Shown: in pieces, positions 1 through 7,674 of the stretch
Layout of the letters: each line of letters begins with the position of its first letter
How positions within the stretch are numbered: position 1 is the stretch's first letter
NCBI GenBank assembly: GCA_016207415.1
Contig: JACQPT010000138.1
Location: forward strand, 1-33,370
DNA: 33,370 nucleotides
Direction of reading: 5' to 3'
From: Ignavibacteriales bacterium
Lineage (GTDB): Bacteria > Bacteroidota > Ignavibacteria > UBA10030
Made by a program: the position numbers and the translations under genes
Notes under the pieces: model-generated
What the model saw: the letters and a program-made list of their open reading frames with translations, nothing else
Told to the model about the DNA's origin: nothing
Databases searched by the model: none

Positions 1-406
1 CCGACTTATGCAGGCTGGTTTGCCAATACACGCGGTTCCCTCCCTGATGACATTGCATGCACACTGCCGAGTACTGTTCGACGGACAGCGCCAGGCTGGA
101 GTCCGGTTCTTCCACGTGCTTGCTGCGTGGACCATGACAGGACTCACAGTTGGATGATTCCAGATCCCCGCGCGGGCTTTGCCCGAAGAGGCGTCCATGT
201 GTTGTCTTATGATATTTCTGGCTCGCCTCCTCGTGGCAAGCGATACAAGCTTGTTTGTCGCTCACGAACGTCGCTCCTTCGAAAGCGGGGTTCAGTTTCA
301 CCCAATCCACTCGACGGCTGTCAGAATTCGATTGCCCGTGAAGAGGCATCGGCTGCAAAAGAAACAAGAAACATAAAAATACCACTGTGATTGGTGGGTT
401 TTTCAT
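1..406 (-). CDS. Multihaem c-type cytochrome (DmsE-like), partial
   Basis: The reading frame is open from an ATG at 406 and runs off the left edge, so only about 135 N-terminal residues are visible. It begins with a Sec signal peptide: a short basic start, a long hydrophobic stretch and a Gln-rich cleavage region near residue 25. Three CxxCH haem motifs follow (CIACH, CESCH, CMQCH), the second within CESCHGP. This spacing, with a THG segment before the second haem, resembles DmsE-type decahaem or cytochrome c3-like periplasmic electron carriers. The ATG lies 25 nt after the upstream ferredoxin gene, so the two are probably co-transcribed. The role is inferred as periplasmic electron transfer. 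The number of haems and the exact family cannot be judged from this fragment. Confidence 0.85.
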   Translation of the reverse strand, partial: MKNPPITVVFLCFLFLLQPMPLHGQSNSDSRRVDWVKLNPAFEGATFVSDKQACIACHEEASQKYHKTTHGRLFGQSPRGDLESSNCESCHGPRSKHVEEPDSSLALSVEQYSAVCMQCHQGGNRVYWQTSLHKS

Positions 407-431
407 TTTTCAACCTTTCGTCGGTTGGTCG

Positions 432-725
432 TTAAGCGTATACAGATTGTCCGACTTGCTGTAACTCTAATGCCGTTGTCGGACATTCATTGACGCAGAG
501 CATACACCCATCGCAAAGACTGGGCCGCGACAGGTAAGGAAATGTCATCATTTTTTCTGGAAAGCTTTCCCTATTGCGTACGCTATGGAGCTGTAAATAC
601 GAAAGTAAATCACCTTCAGCCTTCGCTAAAATGTTGACGCGCATGTCGATTGCCAGCGGCTGGCAGACATCCATGCAAATACCACATGAGATGCAAAGTT
701 TCGCATTGAGTTTAAGTCTGAACAT
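432..725 (-). CDS. Ferredoxin-like 2x[4Fe-4S] protein
   Basis: This 97-aa protein carries two CxxCxxCxxxC clusters, CISCGICMDVC near residue 11 and CDGCMLCVNEC near residue 72. They are separated by an unusually long linker of about 50 residues. The pattern indicates a soluble bacterial-type ferredoxin binding two [4Fe-4S] clusters. No signal peptide is visible, so it is probably cytoplasmic. I chose the ATG at 725 because an AGAAGG ribosome-binding site lies just upstream, and because the longer frame only extends into the preceding gene. It overlaps the end of the membrane-protein gene by 14 nt, which implies translational coupling. The partner and direction of electron flow are unknown; the membrane protein and downstream cytochrome are the obvious candidates. 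Confidence 0.85.
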   Translation of the reverse strand: MFRLKLNAKLCISCGICMDVCQPLAIDMRVNILAKAEGDLLSYLQLHSVRNRESFPEKMMTFPYLSRPSLCDGCMLCVNECPTTALELQQVGQSVYA

Positions 726-1335
726 TCTTTGCGCCTTCTGTGATCGCTCTGCCGTACAGTCTGAGCGCTTTCGTGGTAGCGTATGCACCCACGACGAAAA
801 GCAGGAGAAACGTGATGTAGAACGTAATGGTCGCAAGCTCCGGATTGAGGTTTGAGCGCCACGAGCGCAGCAATTGCCAAAACGCTGTTCCAGCGGCAGC
901 GTACTCCCGGCCCGGAGATTCCATCACCAGCACGTATCCGATTGTGTTGAGCAATGCCCCGAAAACAACCCAATACGTACTCAAGCGAAAAGATCTGTTA
1001 ACATCCTCCGCGTTCCGAAATACTTTAAGCACCAACGCCATCGACAAGGCTACTGTTCCGAGAGGGACGAAGGGAATGCCGATTTTGATATCCGCCATCA
1101 GGTCGAGATTGAGATGCAAGAAGCCAATCAGGACGGCAAGGAGCAATGTCCCGTCTCGGAGAACAATGTACACCAGCCACCACAGGTCGGCGGCGACTCT
1201 CAAGGTTAGCCTGCCAAGAATACGTTCAAAATATGGTCGTCCGATGTGCAGTAGAAAGGAAAGTATGGAGAGCAAGATCCCGACATCACACAGCGTTTGT
1301 GCCGTCCAGATTTCCAGTGCTTTGTATGTCGACAT
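712..1335 (-). CDS. Predicted multi-pass membrane protein, unknown function
   Basis: This 207-aa protein has about five or six hydrophobic segments (roughly residues 12-30, 50-72, 86-103, 120-138 and 166-188). No soluble domain is recognised. Histidines within or next to helices (near residues 30 and 73) would be compatible with haem b binding, but that is only a guess. It lies between a PadR-type regulator and a ferredoxin gene whose start overlaps its 3' end, followed by a multihaem cytochrome. The group therefore looks like a small regulated membrane redox module. The ATG at 1335 is preceded by AAAGGA, which also forms the last codons of the PadR frame. I do not recognise the family. Confidence 0.75.
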   Translation of the reverse strand: MSTYKALEIWTAQTLCDVGILLSILSFLLHIGRPYFERILGRLTLRVAADLWWLVYIVLRDGTLLLAVLIGFLHLNLDLMADIKIGIPFVPLGTVALSMALVLKVFRNAEDVNRSFRLSTYWVVFGALLNTIGYVLVMESPGREYAAAGTAFWQLLRSWRSNLNPELATITFYITFLLLFVVGAYATTKALRLYGRAITEGAKNVQT

Positions 1336-1340
1336 GATAT

Positions 1341-1648
1341 TTATTCCTTTATTATTTCATGAGCCAGTTCGTCGATTTTCGCCCTTGCATCCTTCAACGT
1401 GACTCTGCCCTTCTCTGTTATCCGATAGTATTTGCGCACCTTCCCATTCACGGTCTTCTCAGACGACCGCAGCATCCCGTCCTTATCCAGGGAGTGAAAG
1501 ATCGGATAGAGCGTGCCTGGACTGATGTCGTATCCATTACGTCTTAGCTCGTCGATAAGCCCGAGGCCGTATACCGGTCGCTCGGACGCGTAGTGGAGGA
1601 TATGAATTTTGATGAAACAAGGAACAAGCTTCGGATGGTCGAATCCAT
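1341..1648 (-). pseudogene. PadR-family regulator with apparent 1-nt frameshift
   Basis: The frame ending at 1341 encodes a typical PadR winged-helix domain. It has the segments HILHYAS, VYGLGLIDELRR, SPGTLYPIFHSLDKDG and RKYYRITEKGR, about 100 residues in all. No start codon exists in that frame before a TAA. An ATG at 1648 lies in the adjacent frame. Inserting one T into the TT run after ATGGA would join them and give the expected start (Met-Asp-Phe-Asp-His-Pro). The gene is therefore either frameshifted at codon 3 or the sequence has a one-base error. It ends 5 nt before the membrane-protein gene it presumably controls. PadR proteins usually repress their own operon. Confidence 0.75.
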
Positions 1649-1662
1649 CTTGTTATCGGGTT

Positions 1663-1706
1663 TCGATATCGATTGGCAAAATATAAGATGAACGACCAAA
1701 ACTCAA
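1663..1706 (-). promoter_or_regulatory. Possible promoter and operator for the PadR operon
   Basis: Reading the minus strand, TTGAGT (1701-1706) is followed 15 nt later by TATATT (1680-1685). Just downstream lies the perfect 10-nt palindrome TCGATATCGA (1663-1672), about where transcription would start. The 15-bp spacer is shorter than ideal. The layout fits an autoregulated PadR promoter, but the assignment rests on pattern only. Confidence 0.3.
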
Positions 1707-1954
1707 GTTTCGAGGCGCCTTGATATTAAGGAGAGTGGAAGAAGACTTTGTTACACGAGTCAACCGGTGTGCCGGAGGGCTCCTCCTTTTTTTAAGCGAA
1801 AAAGGTGGTTTTCTCTGATTTCCAGTGCGGGTTTTCCCATCGTTGAGAATTCACACGTTCAACTTTTCAACAATTGAGAAAAGGGAGAGCGGTCGGGTGT
1901 CTCGGACAACCCCTTTGTTCAACTGGCTTTTGCCCTCCTCAAACCGGCTGTGCT
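1707..1954. other. Intergenic stretch without a convincing gene
   Basis: This is part of the 540-bp gap between the PadR gene and the nitronate monooxygenase gene. It contains GGAGG-GCT-CCTCC followed by seven T residues (about 1774-1793), which could be a weak plus-strand terminator although no plus-strand gene ends there. It also contains an imperfect palindrome, CTTTTC..GAAAAG, at 1863-1883. A 64-codon plus-strand frame (1825-2019) runs through the downstream terminator and looks like chance. Confidence 0.4.
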
Positions 1955-1988
1955 CAAAAAACGAAGGGCGGCTTATTGCCGCCCTTTC
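1955..1988 (-). terminator. Rho-independent terminator, minus strand
   Basis: AAGGGCGGC (1964-1972) and GCCGCCCTT (1978-1986) form a perfect 9-bp stem with a TTATT loop. On the minus strand the stem is followed by CG and then six T residues (1956-1961). It is oriented to end transcription coming from the nitronate monooxygenase and DUF4920 genes. Confidence 0.85.
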
Positions 1989-2021
1989 GCCAGCCAATTG
2001 TGGTTCAACAAAATGTTAAGA

Positions 2022-2147
2022 TCAGATTATCGTAACAAAATCATCTCCTTCGTAGCTCATCGCCACGGATTTGACACCATCACGTTTTGGTAGCCCCATG
2101 TCACGTAAGTATAGTCTTGTGCTACAGACAAAAAGCTTTTCGAAACT
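2022..2147 (-). pseudogene. Possible DsrE-family C-terminal remnant
   Basis: An open minus-strand frame of about 41 codons ends at 2022. It contains EKLFVCSTRLYLRDMG followed by DGVKSVAM and ends in DFVTII. This resembles the C-terminal third of DsrE/DsrF-like proteins, where a CxxxL..RG segment is followed by a GxxxVxxA region. No upstream part of the domain is seen: the frame is preceded by TGA at 2148 and the nitronate monooxygenase stop lies at 2191. It is probably a fragment of a deleted gene or a chance resemblance. It lies just before the terminator. Confidence 0.3.
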
Positions 2148-2190
2148 TCAGACGAGCTGTCGTACTGTGTAGCATATAATTAACGCTGCG

Positions 2191-3588
2191 TTATTCTCCG
2201 CTCAGCAATTGGCGGACAAGCTCTTTAATGGAAGGAATATGTCCGTTAGCATAGTAGGGATCCTCCGCAAACCGGTATCCAATCGCGCCGGAAAACATGA
2301 GCTCGTGCTCGACGTTAATTCCCTGGATGACTTTTTGCAGCGTCTTGAGAATGCAATAACTCCTTGGGTCGGGACGCAGGCCGGTGACGTACCGATGCTC
2401 TTCGCTGTCCATCCAGCCACTGAACCTGCAACCCGCCAGACATCCACTGCAGTCGGACTGGTCTTTCTGAATCTGCCTCGCTCTTTCCTTTGTTAGAAAG
2501 AGCAGTGTCGAATCGGGAGTTTTGATGGCCGCGTTGAATCCCTGCTCTTTCCACGCTTCTGCCCTCGCCCAATCATCGGGTTCGACATAGACTGTACTTC
2601 CCGTGGAGGTGAGAGGCTCGCAGAAATGAGCGTCGGGAGCTTCTTTGTATTCAACCTGACGCGTTGAACGGTCGTAGAGCTCGCACAGGAACGCGTTGTT
2701 GATTGCCGATGAATAGAAGCTCGTGGGACTGAATTTATTGAGAAGGATGTCTTCCCTCTTGAGCGTGCGGAGTTTCTTCTTCCACTCATCCGAAATCGGG
2801 CTTTCCTTTGTCAGGAGAGGCCTTGTGCCAAGCTGAAACGCTACCGGGCCGATTTCAGGATTGTCGATCCAGTGTGCATATTCCTTCAAATTCCATACAC
2901 CGCCGGCCATGACAATCGGTGTAGCCCGCAAGCCTACCTTGTTCATAAATTCCCGGAGCGTCGCCACACGCGGGTATGGGTCTTCAGGGATGAGAGGATT
3001 CTCTTTATTCGAAAGACCGTTGTGGCCTCCGGCCAACCATGGATCTTCGTAAACAACGCCTCCAAGAAGTTGGGAGACTTTGCTGTACGATCGCGTCCAG
3101 AGTATGCTGAACGCCCGCATCGAAGAAACGATAGGATAGAAATAGGTTTTGTACTTTTCAGCAAGCTCGGCGAGTTTGTACGGCATTCCGGCGCCGCAGG
3201 TAATCCCGTGAATCATTCCCTTCGCGCCGCTAAGAATTCCGTCGACCATCATTTCTGCCTTCGCGAGTCCCCATAGGATATTCATGTGAATCCTCCCTCG
3301 GCCGCCGGAAATTTCATGCGCTATTCTTGCCTGTGCGATGCTTTCACGTATGGCGTCGTTCGCAAGCTGTTTGCTCCGGTTTTGTCTCGTCTTCTCGCTG
3401 CGCCGAACGGATGGCTCATCCAGTGCCTCACAGCTCAGATTCGGGTACGTCCCCGAAAACGTCCCCACGGCATCCGCTGCGGCAAACGCACCCGCGGTAA
3501 GACCGTTGCTTACACCAACACCTTTCCCGCCCTCTACGATGGGAAAGACTTCGGCCCCGGAGATCCTTATTTTCTGGAGGGTTTTCAA
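2191..3588 (-). CDS. Nitronate monooxygenase / 2-nitropropane dioxygenase-like FMN protein
   Basis: This protein of about 465 aa has the TIM-barrel FMN layout of the nitronate monooxygenase family. An N-terminal PIVEGGKGVGVS segment lies near residue 17. A GITCGAGMP segment sits near residue 127, PIVMAGGVWN near 224, and a QLGTR phosphate-binding-like turn near 252. Family members oxidise alkyl nitronates or act on other FMN substrates. The C-terminal third has a CSGCLAGC Cys cluster, so this is not a minimal enzyme and may bind metal or Fe-S. The only start fitting the conserved N-terminus is TTG at 3588; no clear ribosome-binding site precedes it. It follows the DUF4920 gene by 24 nt, which suggests an operon. 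Substrate unknown. Confidence 0.8.
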   Translation of the reverse strand: MKTLQKIRISGAEVFPIVEGGKGVGVSNGLTAGAFAAADAVGTFSGTYPNLSCEALDEPSVRRSEKTRQNRSKQLANDAIRESIAQARIAHEISGGRGRIHMNILWGLAKAEMMVDGILSGAKGMIHGITCGAGMPYKLAELAEKYKTYFYPIVSSMRAFSILWTRSYSKVSQLLGGVVYEDPWLAGGHNGLSNKENPLIPEDPYPRVATLREFMNKVGLRATPIVMAGGVWNLKEYAHWIDNPEIGPVAFQLGTRPLLTKESPISDEWKKKLRTLKREDILLNKFSPTSFYSSAINNAFLCELYDRSTRQVEYKEAPDAHFCEPLTSTGSTVYVEPDDWARAEAWKEQGFNAAIKTPDSTLLFLTKERARQIQKDQSDCSGCLAGCRFSGWMDSEEHRYVTGLRPDPRSYCILKTLQKVIQGINVEHELMFSGAIGYRFAEDPYYANGHIPSIKELVRQLLSGE

Positions 3589-3612
3589 GGAGTGGAGATG
3601 TGGCCGGGCTGG

Positions 3613-4077
3613 TTATTGAATAACCGCGCCTTCACCTTCGATCTGAACAACGGTTTTCGGCCCTTTGACTGTGAAGGGGTCAAAAGTCTTTCCTTCTTCT
3701 TTGGCATGGTGTTCACCCTGTTCCATCTGCTTCTCCTTTGACACGGTTTTGACCGAAACGACGCCTTCCGCAAGAACTTTCTTCCCTTTTGCTTCGACGG
3801 AAAAAACGATGACGCCGTCTTCCGCTTTGAACCGAATACTCTCGTTTTCCTTCTCTCCGGCGACCATGATCCAGCATCCCTGGTGCGTGCAAACGTCGAG
3901 CACAGCTCCCTCCACGAGGACCCTTTTTCCTTCAAACTCCTTCGGGTTCTCGAGGATATCGGAGATCTTCGTTGTCGATTTCAACGTGAGTTCCTTGCCG
4001 TATTTCTCTCCCTGACCGGCAAGGAGAATATTGCTGAGCAACAACGCAAAAACGACCAAAGAAGGCTTTGTTTTCAT
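3613..4077 (-). CDS. DUF4920 secreted protein
   Basis: This protein of about 154 aa has an N-terminal Sec signal peptide. The mature part carries the DUF4920 pattern: an ISDILENPKEFEGKRV region, then VEGAVLDVC-x3-GCW near residue 60, and a later GKKVLAEGVV repeat of the small beta-barrel fold. The Cys-containing DVCxxxGCW segment is the family hallmark and may bind a metal. I chose the ATG at 4077 because AAAGGA lies 6 nt upstream; a second ATG at 4092 would place that ribosome site inside the coding region. The function is unknown; family members often occur beside periplasmic redox genes. It is the first gene of a two-gene unit with the nitronate monooxygenase. Confidence 0.8.
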   Translation of the reverse strand: MKTKPSLVVFALLLSNILLAGQGEKYGKELTLKSTTKISDILENPKEFEGKRVLVEGAVLDVCTHQGCWIMVAGEKENESIRFKAEDGVIVFSVEAKGKKVLAEGVVSVKTVSKEKQMEQGEHHAKEEGKTFDPFTVKGPKTVVQIEGEGAVIQ

Positions 4078-4250
4078 TCCGTTTCCTTTCATTCATCGAC
4101 CTTGGATTTTCTTACACGACAACACATGCAATTTGGCGTAATATCATGACTTTATCAATACAGAAAGACAATCATCGAATTCCTCTGAGATCGTGGAAGT
4201 TCCGCATCAGATTGCCATCCCACACCTCCGGCAAAAAACTCTCCCACGCC

Positions 4251-5081
4251 TTAGAAATCCTGCCGGCGCATTATTTTCACGGCAAGCGCCATTGGCAGAA
4301 TCGCCCACAGGAGAAGTGCACAAACAAGCAGCGTAACGCTCATCGCCGAACCTCCGAGAAATCTGAGCAACGCGGCTCCAGCCGGACCGAAAATTGTCGC
4401 CGTATCGAAGATGATAAGCGAAGCTACCCTCACCACATCGACGGGATTGCCGAATAAGGAAAGGAACAGGAAAAGGTTCATCGTCGAACCGCTGAGCAGC
4501 AATGTTATTCCAATGGCGAGAATATCATAGAACAGGACAAAGAAAAACCAAAGGAACAACGCAAATCCGAATGCCTTCGATTTTCTGCGCGCGAGCGTGG
4601 CGACAAGTATGGAGAGGCTCAAGAAAACAAATGCCAAGCCAAGAGAGAGCACGGTAAAGGCAAGATAACTCGTCAATCCTTGAGGTCCGGATTTCGAGAT
4701 AATCATGATACCGGCAACCATGAACCCGCTGGCCATTGACAGAGCTATGGAGGCAAAAAGGCCAAGGGCTTTACCCATGATGACTTCAGATGACAACACA
4801 GGCTGTGAAAAGAGCAACTCCGCCGAGCCTTTGTCTCCGGTGAAGCTGAGCGTTCCCATGGCCAGGGAAACAAGTGGTATGATATAGAGAACGAGATTCA
4901 GGACGCTCGCAGAACTGCGAGCAAAGTTCTGCATCCCGGAAAACCCTTCAGCAATCATGCCGAAGTAGGCTATTCCTGTGACGAGAATGCCAAAGATGAC
5001 GGCGAAGATCAACGTCCACTTGTTGCGGACGTTGACAGTAAGTTCCTGACGGGCAATATGAAAAACCGGACTAAACGTCAC
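4251..5081 (-). CDS. nosY: NosY, ABC transporter permease of the nos maturation system
   Basis: This protein of about 276 aa has six predicted membrane helices of the ABC-2 permease type. An N-terminal cytoplasmic segment (HIARQELTVNVRNKW) precedes helix 1, and a GDKGSAELLFSQPV loop is typical of NosY. With NosF it forms the transporter that, together with NosD, matures the copper site of N2O reductase. I chose GTG at 5081 because AAAGGA lies 8 nt upstream and the codon follows the nosL stop directly; an in-frame GTG at 5099 would overlap nosL. It is the last gene of the nos operon, and no strong terminator is evident in the 170 bp downstream. Confidence 0.9.
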   Translation of the reverse strand: MTFSPVFHIARQELTVNVRNKWTLIFAVIFGILVTGIAYFGMIAEGFSGMQNFARSSASVLNLVLYIIPLVSLAMGTLSFTGDKGSAELLFSQPVLSSEVIMGKALGLFASIALSMASGFMVAGIMIISKSGPQGLTSYLAFTVLSLGLAFVFLSLSILVATLARRKSKAFGFALFLWFFFVLFYDILAIGITLLLSGSTMNLFLFLSLFGNPVDVVRVASLIIFDTATIFGPAGAALLRFLGGSAMSVTLLVCALLLWAILPMALAVKIMRRQDF

Positions 5082-5082
5082 G

Positions 5083-5619
5083 TTAGTTTTCCTTTTCACC
5101 GCAGCAATCAGCGCCGCAGCCTGAAGAGTTTTCCGAAATCGGTTTTGCGGCAGGGTATTGACCCACGATAGCTTTGGCTTGCAGTGAGTCTGACACAGCC
5201 ACTTTTCCGGACCCCATAGGTGTTTTTATCCCTGTTTCAACAATGATTGCCCGCCCCTTTTCCACCCACGCCTTCGTCCGATAATCCTTGTAGAATTCTT
5301 GTGCAATTGCGACCTCCGAATGCATCGCCCTGAATTTTTCCATGCATTCAATGTCGTCAAACTTGTAGGCCGTTCCATCCACCGCGATGATTTCCGACGC
5401 AAATGCCTGGTCTGAGAAAGCCATCTTGCACTGTGCGCAAGCGTCCTCGGCAAAAATGTCGACGGGCTTGATTTGTGAAGTTGAGCAACCAATTAGAAAG
5501 ACAGTCAAAAACAACACGAGAATAGCCGACCCACTTCTTTTCCCCCTTCGGAACGGGGAAAGAAAAGGGATCGGCTTTGAAAACGAGTTACTGGTGTTGA
5601 CCCTCAAATGTCTCCACAT
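5083..5619 (-). CDS. nosL: NosL, copper-chaperone lipoprotein
   Basis: NosL delivers Cu(I) for assembly of the NosZ copper centres. The mature domain has the diagnostic CAQCKM motif and downstream DDIECMEKF. The C-terminus ends in a Cys-rich CGADCC tail that may also bind metal. A lipoprotein signal (hydrophobic run ending in LIGC) places it in the periplasm. The start is uncertain. The ATG at 5619 lies inside nosF (32-nt overlap) and gives an atypical N-terminal extension. The only later candidate, GTG at 5517, leaves a very short signal. A long inverted repeat lies between them (5525-5575). It sits between nosF and nosY. Confidence 0.88.
   Translation of the reverse strand: MWRHLRVNTSNSFSKPIPFLSPFRRGKRSGSAILVLFLTVFLIGCSTSQIKPVDIFAEDACAQCKMAFSDQAFASEIIAVDGTAYKFDDIECMEKFRAMHSEVAIAQEFYKDYRTKAWVEKGRAIIVETGIKTPMGSGKVAVSDSLQAKAIVGQYPAAKPISENSSGCGADCCGEKEN
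5525..5575 (-). repeat. Long imperfect hairpin at the nosF-nosL junction
   Basis: GCCGACCC (5525-5532) faces GGGATCGGC (5567-5575). Inside, CTTCTTTTCCCC pairs with GGGGAAAGAAAAG around an eight-base centre TTCGGAAC. The shape resembles small dispersed palindromic repeats. It lies in the part of the frame that would encode the nosL N-terminal extension. Confidence 0.6.
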
Positions 5620-6313
5620 AGTGCAAATACATGTCTTCGATTGTTTTATTTTTGAGAAACTTCTCACGCAAACCGTCCACGGATTCCTGCGCGACAAGTT
5701 TTCCGCTCACAAAGATGCCAACTCGGTCGGCAAGCTGCTCAGCTTCGGCCAGCAAATGCGTTGAAAAAAGAATCGTTTTGCCTTGTTCTTTCTGCTCGAG
5801 AACGAATTCGCGAAATCTCTTTACACCCTGAGGATCGAGACTTGCAGTGGGTTCATCAAGCAACAGGATGGGCGTATCGGGCAGGGAGATCACCGCTAAG
5901 CCGAGTCGCTGCACCATGCCACCCGAAAATTCCCCAATGTATTTTTCGGAGAATCCGTTGAATCTAGCCTTCTCCAATGCTTCATCCGCATCCGACCTCG
6001 AAATGCCCCGAAGCGACGCATAAAAATAGAGGATTTCCCGAGCAGTGAGGTTTTCAGGAAAAACAACCCGTTGGGGCAAATAACTCACTGAAGCTTTAGC
6101 CCCTTTTTCGTGCATCTGAACGTCGATGCCATGAACAAGAATCTTGCCCGACGTTGGTTTCACCAACCCGACGATGGACTTCATCGTCGTTGTTTTACCA
6201 CTGCCGTTGGGACCGAGGAACGCAAAGATTTCTCCCCGTTTCACTTCAAAGGATACATCGTCGACAGCGAGAATTGTTCCGAACTTTTTTGTCAGATGGC
6301 GAGCGGCGATCAT
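5588..6313 (-). CDS. nosF: NosF, ABC transporter ATPase
   Basis: This 241-aa protein is a complete ABC ATPase. It has Walker A GPNGSGKTT at about residues 34-42, a Q-loop near residue 81, signature SGGMVQR at about 130-136, Walker B ILLLDEPTASLDP at about 149-161 and the switch histidine in STHLL. It powers the NosFY transporter of N2O reductase maturation. The ATG at 6313 overlaps the nosD stop by 4 nt (ATGA), showing coupling within the operon. Length and motifs match the NosF/CcmA-like family, and the flanking nosD, nosL and nosY fix the assignment. Confidence 0.93.
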   Translation of the reverse strand: MIAARHLTKKFGTILAVDDVSFEVKRGEIFAFLGPNGSGKTTTMKSIVGLVKPTSGKILVHGIDVQMHEKGAKASVSYLPQRVVFPENLTAREILYFYASLRGISRSDADEALEKARFNGFSEKYIGEFSGGMVQRLGLAVISLPDTPILLLDEPTASLDPQGVKRFREFVLEQKEQGKTILFSTHLLAEAEQLADRVGIFVSGKLVAQESVDGLREKFLKNKTIEDMYLHYVETFEGQHQ

Positions 6314-7674
6314 TGACGGCTCCTTCGTTTCATCACCAGGTAACCAATCACGAAAATGCCAAGGCCTGGTAATGCTGCGAATAATGGAACTGAATCATTC
6401 GTCTTCTGGTGGTTACCTCGAGAAGGTGCGAGCAAGGTCAGAATACCAAGTTTCGAGAGGTCGACGGGTTTTACAAGAGGCATTCTGTCAACCTCGGTGT
6501 TGATATTCATGACGGGAAAGGCGTTTGCAGCTACGGCAAAGGCTTGCGATGCAGGACTGTAAAGATACAAACGCAAGTGAGGCGCTTTTCCTTCAAGGTA
6601 CTGAAAGAGATTCTGGATTTTCATAGGAACATCGCCGACGCCGTCTTGGTCGATATCGTATCCGTCGTATGAGCTCCAGTAATTGCCGCGGTCATTGCGG
6701 TTCCACCGTGTTTCCGTCTTTTTCCCGACGACCAGCAGCGGGCTCAGGTTATCAATGAAGTTGTTTTCTGTGAAAACATTCCCGTTAGAGTTCTGAAACA
6801 TCTGAAGCGCCGCATCGTTTCGCGCAATGATGTTGTGCTGAAAAACATTGTTCCTGCTTGCCTCAAAGAAGAGCCCAATGTTATTGTCCGCTACGACATT
6901 GGAATCGACAATCATATCGTGACAATCCTGAAAAAGGATTCCATATGAGGCGAACCCTCTGTTGCGTAGGAATGCATTGTTACGAATCCTAATCCCTCGT
7001 GAATACATCACGGCCGCGCCGGCAACATTGTCGGTGAAGGAGTTGAGGAGGAAGACGTTCGAATCGGCATACATGTAATGCAATCCATAGCGCACTCCAC
7101 GCACGTTATTGCGCTCAATGTGAGTCCTGCTGGCATTCTGGATGTAGAAGCCATCGCGAACGTCGGCGATGTCGTTGCCATCGAGAATGTTGTCGTAGGA
7201 ATTCCAGAGGTGGATTCCGCTGCCACGCTCACCAAGCTCAAGCTCCTTCCGACCCCGGATGTCGTTCCGTCGTACGCGGTTGTTGTCTGCTCCGAACAAG
7301 TAAACTCCAAACAGCACGTCCTGCAAAACGTTATCTTCGATCACATTGTAGTCTGATTTTACCAAAATCCCGGCGTCTTCGTCTACAAGCATTTTTCCTG
7401 AGCGCTCCACGACAAACCCTCGCACAACGCAAGAGTCGACCTTCACGGTAATAACGCTCCCGACACCGGTGCCCCTGATGACCGGACTACCGAGACCGAT
7501 AAGTATCAGCTTTTTGTCTATGATGATGTTTCCGTCGTACTCACCGGCTGGGACGAGAATCGTCTCTCCGGCCTGCGCGTTTGAAATCAAGGATTGCAAG
7601 TTTGATATTCCTTGAGACTCCATTTGACCTGAGGCCAGTACTGCGATTGCCGATATAACACTCCAGGGTCTCAT
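6310..7674 (-). CDS. nosD: NosD, periplasmic copper-site maturation protein
   Basis: This protein of about 454 aa is made mostly of right-handed parallel beta-helix repeats. Recurring N-x-I-x-x-N and G-I-x-x-x turns (for example DYNVIEDN, NNRVRRND, YDNILDGND) span residues 60-330. A signal peptide starts it, and a C-terminal hydrophobic helix followed by RRSRQ could anchor it in the membrane. NosD works with NosF and NosY in building the CuZ centre. The DGVGDVPM segment after the repeats is characteristic. I chose the ATG at 7674 because it overlaps the upstream stop as ATGA; the longer open frame to 8016 only shadows the preceding gene. Confidence 0.92.
   Translation of the reverse strand: MRPWSVISAIAVLASGQMESQGISNLQSLISNAQAGETILVPAGEYDGNIIIDKKLILIGLGSPVIRGTGVGSVITVKVDSCVVRGFVVERSGKMLVDEDAGILVKSDYNVIEDNVLQDVLFGVYLFGADNNRVRRNDIRGRKELELGERGSGIHLWNSYDNILDGNDIADVRDGFYIQNASRTHIERNNVRGVRYGLHYMYADSNVFLLNSFTDNVAGAAVMYSRGIRIRNNAFLRNRGFASYGILFQDCHDMIVDSNVVADNNIGLFFEASRNNVFQHNIIARNDAALQMFQNSNGNVFTENNFIDNLSPLLVVGKKTETRWNRNDRGNYWSSYDGYDIDQDGVGDVPMKIQNLFQYLEGKAPHLRLYLYSPASQAFAVAANAFPVMNINTEVDRMPLVKPVDLSKLGILTLLAPSRGNHQKTNDSVPLFAALPGLGIFVIGYLVMKRRSRQ

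Noticed and set aside
1825-2019. 64-codon plus-strand frame in the left intergenic gap
   Set aside because: It runs through the minus-strand terminator hairpin, has no ribosome site and no recognisable features.
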